9,500 bases of DNA from positions 1 to 9,500 of the forward strand of contig CAZINU010000024.1 in NCBI GenBank assembly GCA_964540725.1, given 5' to 3'. Shown here one piece after another: positions 1 through 7,000 of the stretch. This DNA comes from JANJWP01 sp964540725 (GTDB taxonomy: Bacteria; Patescibacteriota; Gracilibacteria; BD1-5; UBA2023). Positions within the stretch are counted from its first letter, which is position 1, and every line of letters starts with the position of its first letter. The notes under the pieces were generated by a model that searched no databases, was not told the DNA's origin, and worked only from the letters and a program-made list of their open reading frames with translations. Both the position numbers and the translations under genes were made by a program.

Positions 1-357
1 TCCGGCACGGAGCGCCAAGCTGACTTCGGAAGAAGTTCAGAGATTCATTCCGTATGCGACCATAATATCCGAAGAAAGGGCGTTTATCGCATTCCGACCG
101 CTCCGCATGTTCGTAACAATCGGAACGTCAATCCATTCGGATCGGTCGCCCGGATCATCGTTCGGAAGGATTGCCACGGTAAGTCCGCCTGCCGATTTTG
201 CCCCCCGGAGCCCAGCGTCCATAACCCCGGAATTTCGACCGCCGGTCAATACCGTCCACCCTAACTCGGCACAGAATTTCCCTATTTGGTAGGCGTTTTC
301 GATGTCGCCCGCCGATGCCGTTTCGCCGGGTCACATAATGCCAATGACGGGCTTCAT
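1..357 (-). CDS. TIGR00725/SLOG-family Rossmann protein (C-terminus cut off), UGA read as Gly
   Basis: Partial gene running off the left edge; 119 residues visible. The start is fixed at ATG 357-355, because an in-frame TAA lies two codons upstream (363-361). The reading is MKPVIGIM-G-PGETAS at the N-terminus, TGGRNSGVMDA near residues 38-48, AILPNDDP at 62-69, DVPIVTN near 77-83, SGRNAINALSSD at 86-97, then GTSSE at 107-111. This order matches the TIGR00725 branch of the SLOG (lysine-decarboxylase-like/DprA-related) nucleotide-binding Rossmann fold, whose signatures are TGG..GVM, GILPG and a GGG.GT..E loop. Codons 9 (333-331) and 107 (39-37) are TGA. Both sit where the family has a conserved glycine (VIGVIGG and GT..E), so they are read as Gly. 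The biochemical role of the family is not settled; the usual annotation as lysine decarboxylase is not supported. It lies 93 nt downstream of miaB on the same strand and may have its own promoter. Without recoding, only a 70-codon fragment (249-37) would be called. Confidence 0.87.
37..39 (-). other. In-frame UGA read as Gly (codon 107 of the TIGR00725-family gene)
   Basis: TGA on the minus strand falls directly before TSSE. Reading it as Gly restores the GT..E element of the SLOG/LOG-family GG.GT..E motif. The frame then continues as VSLALRAG, matching the family's EIALALK helix. Confidence 0.88.
331..333 (-). other. In-frame UGA read as Gly (codon 9 of the TIGR00725-family gene)
   Basis: TGA on the minus strand lies between VIGIM and PGETAS. 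In this family the first beta strand runs into a glycine-rich nucleotide-binding loop (VIGVIGG), so glycine is the expected residue. Confidence 0.85.
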
Positions 358-382
358 ATCTTACGCGTGGGAATCGATAAAA

Positions 383-411
383 TCCTTCAACCCGATCAAG
401 TCCTTCAACCC
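383..411 (-). repeat. Tandem 11-bp direct repeat, 18-bp period, in the leader of the TIGR00725-family gene
   Basis: The plus-strand 11-mer TCCTTCAACCC occurs at 383-393 and again at 401-411. The gap is 7 bp, so the period is 18 bp, and the two bases at 380-381 also match those at 398-399. On the transcribed (minus) strand the units read GGGTTGAAGGA. They lie just downstream of the putative -10 box and before the ATG at 357. They could be a tandem operator or an element in the 5' untranslated RNA. No regulator is identified. Confidence 0.6.
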
Positions 412-439
412 ATTGTACCGAAACCGAACTCCAAGTCAC
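412..439 (-). promoter_or_regulatory. Putative sigma70-type promoter for the TIGR00725-family gene
   Basis: On the minus strand, GTGACT (439-434, 4/6 to TTGACA) is followed after 16 nt by TACAAT (417-412, 5/6 to TATAAT). Transcription would begin near 405, giving a leader of about 50 nt that contains both direct-repeat units. It lies between the miaB stop codon and the gene, so the second gene may be read separately from miaB. Pattern match only. Confidence 0.45.
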
Positions 440-450
440 GCGAATTCCCC

Positions 451-1932
451 CTACGCCCGTTCCCCCCGCAACACCCATCGATCGATGCCGGTAATTCGCA
501 CCGGAACCGTCGAACCTACCGAAACTCCGGAGTCCTCGGGAAGGAACACTTCCTTGAAATTCCTCGTTCTTCCTACGAATCATCCCGTCCGACCCTTTCC
601 CGTCACGAGAATTTCTTCCGCCCGTCCGACCATGCGTTCGGCACGGCGCCGTACGAGGGATTCGAGCGCGACGTTCGCCCGGCTCCACCGTTCGGCCTTC
701 GCCGACGCCGGCACGTCGTCGCCGAGCCGGTCGGTGGCGAAGGTGCCCTTTCGGGGGGAGTACCGCGCAATGAACGCGAAATCGAACTCGCAAGCCTCCA
801 TGGCGTCGAGCGTCGATTGGAAGTCCTCTTCGGTTTCTCCGGGAAATCCGACGATCAGGTCCGTCGAAATCGAAAAGAACGGGTCTTTCGAACGGAGGTA
901 GTCGATCTGCGTTTTGAAATCGGCGAACGTATGCTTGCGGTTCATGAGTTTCAGTATCCGGTCCGACCCCGATTGGAGGGCGATGTGCAGGTACGGCGTC
1001 ATGGCCGGCAGTTCGAAGTGCGCGTCCAGAATGTCCTTCGTCATGTCGTGCGGGTTCGAACTCGTGAACCGTACGCGTTCGAGTCCCGGTATCGCGCTCA
1101 CGGCGTCGAGGAGTTCGCGGAACGGCGTTTTTCCGCCCTCCACGTTCCCGGACGCGTCGGTATGCCATTTCAGCGTTTCCGGATCCCAAAGCTTCGCTTT
1201 GGACGTTTTTCCGTAGCTGTTCACGTTTTGCCCGAGGAGCGTAACCTCTTTCGCTCCGCTCCCGACCGCGTCGCGGATTTCGTCCACGATCTCCGAAAGC
1301 GGCCTCGACCCTTCGCGTCCGCGGGTGTGCGGAACGATGCAGAACGCGCAGAAATTGTCGCACCCCGTTTGGATGATGACGTTCGCTTGGAACGGGTTTT
1401 CGCGCGTCTGGCGCATCCGGAGGTACGATTCCCATTTTTCGTCGTTTCCGATATCGTCGCCCGTAATGGCCGAGAGGAGCTTCGGAAGGCTTCCGACCTC
1501 CTCGATTCGGAAGACGAAATCGATATCGCGCGATCGGCTCAAAAGGTCGTCGTCCCAATTGAAGGCCGACGCCCCGTCCGAAAGAAGGAGGATTTTCCCC
1601 TTCGGCGAACGCCGTTCGGATTCCGCCGGAAGATACCGGCGCGCGATGCCGGTTTTTCGTACCATGCACCCCGTCACGCCGATGAGAATCCGTTTTCAGA
1701 GGCGTTCGGCAAGCGCCTTCACTTCCCGAACGTACCCGAAGACCCGGTCTTCGCCCTTCTGCCGGACGCTGCAGGTATTCACGATGACGACGTCGGCTTC
1801 TTCCAATTTCGCGGTCTTTCGAAGGCCCGATTGGAAAAGCGCCATATCGACCTTTTCGGAGTCGGCGTAGTTCATCTGGCACCCGAACGTTTGGATTCGG
1901 TATTTCGAAAGCGGGGAAGGGGAGTCGTTCAC
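451..1932 (-). CDS. miaB: tRNA-2-methylthio-N6-dimethylallyladenosine synthase MiaB, with two in-frame UGA codons
   Basis: Radical-SAM methylthiotransferase that adds the 2-methylthio group to i6A37 of tRNAs reading UNN codons; cytosolic. Read through two TGAs it has 493 residues, close to the family's usual 440-480. The N-terminal UPF0004 domain holds three Fe-S cysteines: C18 in FGCQMN, C54 in NTCSVR and C89 in TGCM. The radical-SAM cluster C...C..C is at 191, 195 and 198 (TGCDNFCAFCIVPHTRG). A C-terminal TRAM domain ends in RITGIDRWVLRGERA before TAG (453-451). UGA codons are 79 (1698-1696) and 451 (582-580). Conserved arginines of CSVR and LRGE are CGG, so CGG is Arg here. Lineage-type insertions follow C89 and the LLGQNVNSYG motif. 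The start is uncertain. GTG 1932 puts FGCQMN at residue 16 as usual, while ATG 2067 would overlap the divergent HIT start and add 45 unconserved residues. No Shine-Dalgarno sequence is seen. Confidence 0.94.
580..582 (-). other. miaB: In-frame UGA read as Gly (miaB codon 451)
   Basis: TGA lies within the TRAM domain, between VTGKGRTG and FVGRTRNFKEVFLP. The GRTRN segment after it is the expected TRAM sequence, and the frame then runs 42 more codons to TAG. Translation across it is needed to complete the domain. Glycine is consistent, but this site alone does not identify the amino acid. Confidence 0.8.
1696..1698 (-). other. miaB: In-frame UGA read as Gly (miaB codon 79)
   Basis: TGA lies between KALAERL and KRILIGVTGCM, that is between the second and third Fe-S cysteines of MiaB. 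The frame is perfectly maintained on both sides. The position is not strongly conserved, so it supports read-through rather than glycine specifically. Confidence 0.8.
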
Positions 1933-1963
1933 GGTCGGTCTCGAATGCGGAGAAAGTGGCCGA

Positions 1964-1991
1964 AATGTACGTGCCGGCACCGAAAAGTAAA
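1964..1991 (-). promoter_or_regulatory. Weak putative promoter for miaB
   Basis: On the minus strand, TTTACT (1991-1986, 4/6) is separated by 16 nt from TACATT (1969-1964). It would start RNA near 1957, about 25 nt before GTG 1932. That fits the GTG start and would exclude the ATG at 2067, but the match is modest. Confidence 0.3.
1971..1980. promoter_or_regulatory. Perfect 10-bp palindrome GTGCCGGCAC in the miaB/HIT divergent region
   Basis: GTGCCGGCAC equals its own reverse complement. It falls in the spacer of the putative miaB promoter, so it could be a repressor half-site pair. A 10-bp palindrome can occur by chance in G+C-rich DNA. Confidence 0.3.
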
Positions 1992-1998
1992 GGGGCGA

Positions 1999-2014
1999 AA
2001 CGGTCCGAACCGTT
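1999..2014. promoter_or_regulatory. 16-bp inverted repeat overlapping the -35 box of the HIT promoter
   Basis: Perfect 6-bp arms AACGGT (1999-2004) and ACCGTT (2009-2014) flank the 4-nt centre CCGA. The right arm overlaps the first bases of the proposed -35 hexamer (2013-2018), a common place for a repressor site. No cognate regulator is visible. Confidence 0.35.
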
Positions 2015-2040
2015 GCAATCCCCCCCGTTCCGGGTATACT
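2013..2040 (+). promoter_or_regulatory. Putative sigma70-type promoter for the HIT/solute-binding-protein genes
   Basis: TTGCAA (2013-2018, 4/6 to TTGACA), a 16-nt spacer, then TATACT (2035-2040, 5/6 to TATAAT). Transcription would begin near 2047, about 20 nt upstream of ATG 2066. That short leader has no Shine-Dalgarno sequence. Confidence 0.55.
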
Positions 2041-2065
2041 TTCCCCCGCTTTTACCGAATCTTCC

Positions 2066-2464
2066 ATGTCCGAACCGAGCGTTTTTTCCCGTATTGTCGC
2101 GGGAGAAATCCCCTGTTACAAAGTGTACGAAGACGAATCCGTCCTCGCTTTCCTCGATATCAACCCCGTCAGGCCCGGCCACGTTCTCATCGTTCCGAAG
2201 ACCCAGACCGACCATTTCTTCCAAGTCGAAGACGCCGAGTACTTCGCCGTCTTCGCCGCGGCCAAGAAGATCGCTCCGGCCATCGTCGAAGCCGTCGGAT
2301 GTGCCCGGGTCGCCCTCGTCGTCGCGGGGTTCGACGTTCCCCATTTCCACCTGCACTGCATTCCGGCCGACTCCATGGCCGACATCGATTTCGCGAAGGC
2401 GAAGAAGATCGAGCCTGCCGAGATGGAAAAAATCCGGGCGAAGATCGCTTCCCGCGCCGGATAG
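2066..2464 (+). CDS. HIT-family protein (histidine triad nucleotide hydrolase/transferase)
   Basis: A 132-residue cytosolic protein of normal length for the family. HIT proteins hydrolyse or transfer nucleoside monophosphates (for example from AMP-amine or Ap4A-type substrates) through a covalent histidine intermediate. The N-terminal signature is intact: FSRIVAGEIPCYKVYEDE at 7-24, then LAFLDINPVRPGHVLIVPK at 27-45. The histidine triad HFHLH is at H93, H95 and H97, with the middle His the expected nucleophile, in VPHFHLHCIP. It starts at ATG 2066, about 20 nt after a promoter-like site, with no Shine-Dalgarno sequence, and ends with TAG. The solute-binding-protein gene follows after 39 nt in the same direction and frame, so the two are probably co-transcribed. 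It contains no in-frame TGA. The exact substrate cannot be inferred. Confidence 0.95.
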   Translation: MSEPSVFSRIVAGEIPCYKVYEDESVLAFLDINPVRPGHVLIVPKTQTDHFFQVEDAEYFAVFAAAKKIAPAIVEAVGCARVALVVAGFDVPHFHLHCIPADSMADIDFAKAKKIEPAEMEKIRAKIASRAG

Positions 2465-2503
2465 TCGCCGCATTCGAATCCCCGTTTCGTAAAGCCCGTT
2501 CCC

Positions 2504-3940
2504 GTGTCGCAAAAAAAACTCATATTCTTCGCGGTCATCGCCGTATTGGTTCTCGGAATCGGCATTACCCTTTCCGTCCTTTCGAGCCAAAAGAAGGATA
2601 CCGGTCCGAAGGGGCCGAAAGAATTGAACGTCTGGGTCGTCGAAGACGACGCGGGCGGATACAAGGACATCGTCGAAGCGTTCAAGTCGCAGAACGACCG
2701 GTATAAGGATACCGACGTGAAGGTAACGAAATTCGCGAGCTACGCCGACTACGAAAAAACCCTCCTGAACGTCATGGCTGACGGGAATTCCCCCGACGTC
2801 TTCATGCTTTCGTCCGACGGGGCGGGGGTTCTCGAAAACAAGATCGAGCCGCTCCCTTCATCGGTTATATCCGCCGACGAATTCTCCAAGACGTTCGACC
2901 GCCTTTTCGACCCCCTCGTGACCGAACGGGTCACTCAAAACGAGGAGGGGAAGGAAATTACCGTCTCCGAAATCCGGGGCATTCCCATGGGATACGAAAC
3001 CATGGGCGCGTTTTATAACCTCGAACTCGTCTCGGGCAGCGTTCCCGCGAGCTGGAAGGAACTCGAGGAACGCGTCGCCGACGTCTCCGCCTCCGACGGC
3101 GGGGAAGGGGGGTACGCCTCCTCTCCCGAGCGCGTCCTGGTCGGCGCCGGCCTTCCGGGCAAATACGTCCCGGGGGCTTCCGATCTCCTCGCGCTCTTCC
3201 TCGTCCAGCACGGGGTCGAATCTTCCGAGCGGTTGAACGACGGGGATGCCGTAAAGGCCGCGACCCAGTATTTCGCGTATGGAGCGTCGGCCGCCGAAAC
3301 CCCTTCGGGCGTCGAATCCAACGGAAACTCCCTCATTGCGCTCAAAGGCGAAATGGACCGCCTCGGCATTACCGCCGTCGATCTGTTCGTCCGGGGCAAG
3401 GTCGGCATCGTGTTCGGGTATCCGAGCCTCCTGCGCGAAATCCAATACGCGTTCAAACGCACGCAGGACGCGGAACTTCCGAAGCGCGCCCTGCGTGCCA
3501 CCGCGGTTCCGTCCGTCGATCCGAAGAAGCCGGTTAACCTGGCACGGTACCGGTATTTCGCCGTTTCCAAGTATTCCGCGTACCCGGAAGCCGGATTCGA
3601 TTTCCTCCGCCACTTGGCCCAGAAGAGTTCGCAGGAATCGTACCTCACGAAATTTCCGTACTATCTCCCGGCCCGAAACGAACTTCTCGATTTTCGAAAA
3701 GACCAAGTCATCGACAAGGATTTTCCCCGCGTAAAGTACGAAAGCTTCCTTCCCGTCCAGGATGGAAAACTTGCCGCGTTCAACCGGGGGTTTCCGACCG
3801 AATGGGAAGCGGTCGCGGAAAACTCCGACGGCACGCTGAAGCCCGCGAGAGCCGTCCTTTCAGACTTGGACGACGCGGTCAAATGCCTCCGTCGACACCT
3901 CATAGAAGGGGCGAATTACGAGGAATCGTGTAAAAAATAA
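2504..3940 (+). CDS. Membrane-anchored extracellular solute-binding protein (family 1 type)
   Basis: 478 residues, GTG start, TAA stop. Residues 5-26 form one hydrophobic segment with Lys before and after it (SQKKL, SSQKK) and no cysteine, so it is a signal anchor or cleavable signal, not a lipoprotein. The mature part follows the SBP_bac_1 plan: ELNVWV opening strand, EAFKSQN helix, SPDVFMLSSDGAG near 100, a GIPMGYETMGAFYNLEL hinge-type segment near 165, GKVGIVFGYPSLLREI near 305, and late RYFAVSKYSAYPEAGFDFL and YYLPARNELLD. This is the fold that binds sugars or other small solutes at the cell surface. C461 and C476 could form a disulfide near the C-terminus. It lies 39 nt after the HIT gene and 82 nt before the giant pilin/PKD gene, with no ABC permease or ATPase in the window. 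The ligand is unknown; the protein may have been recruited to a surface structure. No Shine-Dalgarno sequence and no in-frame TGA. Confidence 0.87.
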   Translation: MSQKKLIFFAVIAVLVLGIGITLSVLSSQKKDTGPKGPKELNVWVVEDDAGGYKDIVEAFKSQNDRYKDTDVKVTKFASYADYEKTLLNVMADGNSPDVFMLSSDGAGVLENKIEPLPSSVISADEFSKTFDRLFDPLVTERVTQNEEGKEITVSEIRGIPMGYETMGAFYNLELVSGSVPASWKELEERVADVSASDGGEGGYASSPERVLVGAGLPGKYVPGASDLLALFLVQHGVESSERLNDGDAVKAATQYFAYGASAAETPSGVESNGNSLIALKGEMDRLGITAVDLFVRGKVGIVFGYPSLLREIQYAFKRTQDAELPKRALRATAVPSVDPKKPVNLARYRYFAVSKYSAYPEAGFDFLRHLAQKSSQESYLTKFPYYLPARNELLDFRKDQVIDKDFPRVKYESFLPVQDGKLAAFNRGFPTEWEAVAENSDGTLKPARAVLSDLDDAVKCLRRHLIEGANYEESCKK

Positions 3941-3948
3941 GCGAATGT

Positions 3949-3977
3949 TTGCTCGGCGCCCGGAAATGTGGTAGCAT
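3949..3977 (+). promoter_or_regulatory. Putative extended -10 promoter for the giant surface-protein gene
   Basis: TTGCTC (3949-3954), a 17-nt spacer, then TGg-TAGCAT with the TG at 3969-3970 and the hexamer at 3972-3977 (4/6). Transcription would start near 3984, giving a leader of about 39 nt. Read-through from the upstream gene is also possible, as no terminator separates them. Confidence 0.4.
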
Positions 3978-4022
3978 CACGGAAAGGTCTGAAAAGGCCC
4001 CGGTTACCACCTTCCAAGCACC

Positions 4023-7000
4023 ATGCACGCACGCACGTTCCAACGCTTCGCCGCCATCCTCGCCGCTACGGTTCCCTTGGCCGCCCTTTCGGCGCTCGCT
4101 CCGGATTCCGCGGTTCCCGACGTTTCCGCCACGTGCATCTTCGGATTCGATTGCGCCGACCAAGTTCCGTACTGCGATGGACGCAGCGATTGTTCCATCG
4201 AACGCGGAACCGAAATCGTAAAGCGCGACATTAACGATATCGAAAAGGAAGACAAGGCTTCCAAATACCTCCAGAAGGTCGTCGTGTACCTTCTCGGGTT
4301 CCTCGCTTTGGTCGCCGTGGCCTATCTCCTGTTTTCCGGATTCGTCGTCATGACGTCGTCCGGGGACGAGGAAAAGGTGAAGAAGGCCAAGGGAACGATC
4401 CGAACGGTCGGGCTCGGGCTTTTGCTCATCTTCCTCGCGTACGCCATCACGAACTTCTTCTTCCGGGCCGTTTCCGCCGCCGAATTCGTTCCGTCGGCCC
4501 ATGCCGAGGCGTCCGTAGACCAGGCCGTCGTGGGAACGTTCCAGGAATACCGCCTCAAAATCGAAGACCTCCTCGTCGAACTCGACCGTTCGTACAAGGT
4601 GGACGGACGGTTGAAAGACGGCGACCTTCTGAAATTGAAAAACCTCGTGAACGCCTCTATGCAGACGTTTGCCGACGTATACGCTTCCGAGAATTCGCTC
4701 CTTGCGAACGCCGTCGTCACGTCCATCGAAGTCGTCCGCAAGGATCCGGGGTCCGACGCGAAGATCAACGATCTTTCGACGGCCCTCGTCAACTACTTCA
4801 AAAAAGCGAAGATTCCCAAAATCCAAGGGAAAGCCGCGGCAACCCCGTCTTCCGGAAACGCTCCGCTCTCGGTCACGTTCCGGGTCGAGGAATTCCGCGA
4901 CCCCTCCGGCGTCGTCACCCCCCGCGGAAACTACGTATGGTGGATGAAAACCCCGACCGGTCGTACGACGATCGGAACCGGTCCGTCGGTCATGCATACG
5001 TTCAAAGAAGAGCGGACCTACACCGTTTTCCTCGACGTTCTTTCCGCAAGCCGGAATTCGCGCGGGAAAACCGACGTGCTTCCGCTCCAGACGAGCATCG
5101 ACATTTCCGTGCTTCCGAGGCTCGCCAACGTCGTACTGTTCGCGAACGGCCAAAATATTTCCGGCGCCGACCGCCATAAGGTAACGCCCTTGACCGGACG
5201 CGCGGGAATCCTTCTCGACGCGACCGCTTCGCAGGCGACCGGCGGCGCCGCCATCGTTAAAACGTCGTGGGTCTTCGGAAACGGCGTCGCCCGTTCGTAC
5301 GACGGACGTCCCCGCCTCGAGCGGCAGACGTACGCGGGCGAGGGGACGTACCGTGTCAAGCTTACGCTCACGACCAACGAAAAGCAGGAGGTCGTCAAAG
5401 AGTTCGATCTCATCGTCCAGGATCCTATGGCGACTATCCGCGCCGACAAGACCCAGGGATTCGCGGGCGAAGAATTCAAATTCCAAGCCAATCCCAATAT
5501 CGGAGGCACGCCCCTTTCCTACGAGTGGAACGTGCTCGAGGCCGAGAGCGGAAAATCCCTCCACGCCTCCAAGCTCGCCACGACGAGTTACAAATTCCCG
5601 CGCCCCGGACGCTACGTCGTTCAATTGAAAACCCTTTCCCCGAACGGAAAGCAGGATACGGACACGCTCAATATTTTCGTCGATTCGAAGAATCCGGTCG
5701 CGGCCTTCGACGTTCGCCCGACGTCGGCGGAAACTCCGAATTCCGTCATTCTCGACGCGACCAAAACCTACGACCCGGATTCCTTGGAAGCTTCCCAACT
5801 CACGTTCGCTTGGAATATCGACGGGGAGCGGGTCCAGCTTTCCGACGCGCAGAGGAGCGGGGCGATGGGGCGCTATACGTTCTCGACCCTCGGAACTCAT
5901 AAGATCGCCTTGGAAGTGACCAACGAGCAAGGAAAAACCCATTCCGTCCGCAAGGATTTCGAAGTCACCTCCCTCCTGTCGGTCAAGCTTTCGTCCACGC
6001 CTAAAATCGCGAAGGTCGGAACTCCGGTGCACTTCGTCGCCGAGTCCAAGGAGGCCAACGCGTTCGAATGGTCCTTCGGGGACGGAACGAACGACCTCTC
6101 GAGCGAAGGACGCGTCTCCCACTCGTTCCTGAAATCCGGCACGTTCGACGTTCGGTTGACCGTTCGCGGCGGAGGCAGCGTCGGACAGAATTCGATTACC
6201 CGCAAGGTGTACGTCACCGATGCCGATTCCCCGTTCGCCCTCATCGGCGTAAAGCGCGACAGCGACGCCCTCTTCCCGACCGAATCGGCGTGCGGCGATT
6301 CCGACGCGTACGTCGTCGATCGCGTGGGAACCGTTCGGTTCACGGCCGAAGAATCCGTCAACGTCGACGGTACGACGAACGGCCTCTCGTACTTCTGGAA
6401 ATACGGAAGCAAGACCTCGACCCAACGCGATTTCACCTATAAATTCGACGAAATCGGATGCTTTCCGGTCGAATTGACGGTCCGTTCGCAGAAGACGGGA
6501 AAAACGAGCGGCATGAAAACCTTCGTCAAGGTGGAGAACGTCAAGCCTTCTCTCGCTTCGATCGGTATCGCCGCCCAAAAGTCCGACGCGGATCCGGTCG
6601 TCGTCGAAGTCACCGCGAACAACGCGGCCGATCCGGACGGCGTCATTACGTCGTACCTCTGGTACTACTATACCGACTCCGACCCCGAACCCCAGGACTT
6701 CCGGATTACCCGGAGCCCGAAAACGACCTTCGTCCTCCCCCGCATCAACGGCAAATACTATTTCGCCGTCACGATGGAAGATTCCAACGGCGAAAAGGTG
6801 AATTCCGAACAGGAACGCGAGGAACGCTACTCCATCACGCTCGTTTCCGACAATATCAATACCCCCCTTATCACGCTCAAGGCCGACAACACGAACGTCT
6901 CCGCCGGCAAAGAGGTGAAATTCGACGCCATCGTAAAGAACGTTCTCCAGCAGGACGTGAGCGACAAGGCCGAGTACAAGTGGGATTTCGACGGCGACGG

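Noticed and set aside
37..39. UGA as selenocysteine
   Set aside because: These families are not selenoproteins, and the two diagnostic sites align with glycine rather than cysteine.
451..2067. miaB as a pseudogene or two separate genes split at 1696
   Set aside because: Frame and Fe-S/radical-SAM/TRAM motifs continue perfectly across both TGAs, and the neighbouring gene shows TGA at conserved glycines, so recoding explains all cases.
1930..2067. ATG at 2067 as the miaB start
   Set aside because: It overlaps the HIT start codon on the other strand, adds 45 residues with no family similarity, and lies upstream of the best miaB promoter candidate. GTG 1932 is preferred, though not proven.
155..2590. 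Open frames of about 800 codons on each strand across 155-2706
   Set aside because: Both cross miaB, the HIT gene and the divergent promoter region and give Arg-rich sequence with no motif. The intact miaB and HIT sequences with catalytic residues win.
3941..4022. Intrinsic terminator after the solute-binding-protein gene
   Set aside because: There is no G+C-rich hairpin followed by a T-run; only a spaced GTGGTA/TACCAC pair (3968-3973 and 4005-4010) was seen, overlapping the putative -10 box.
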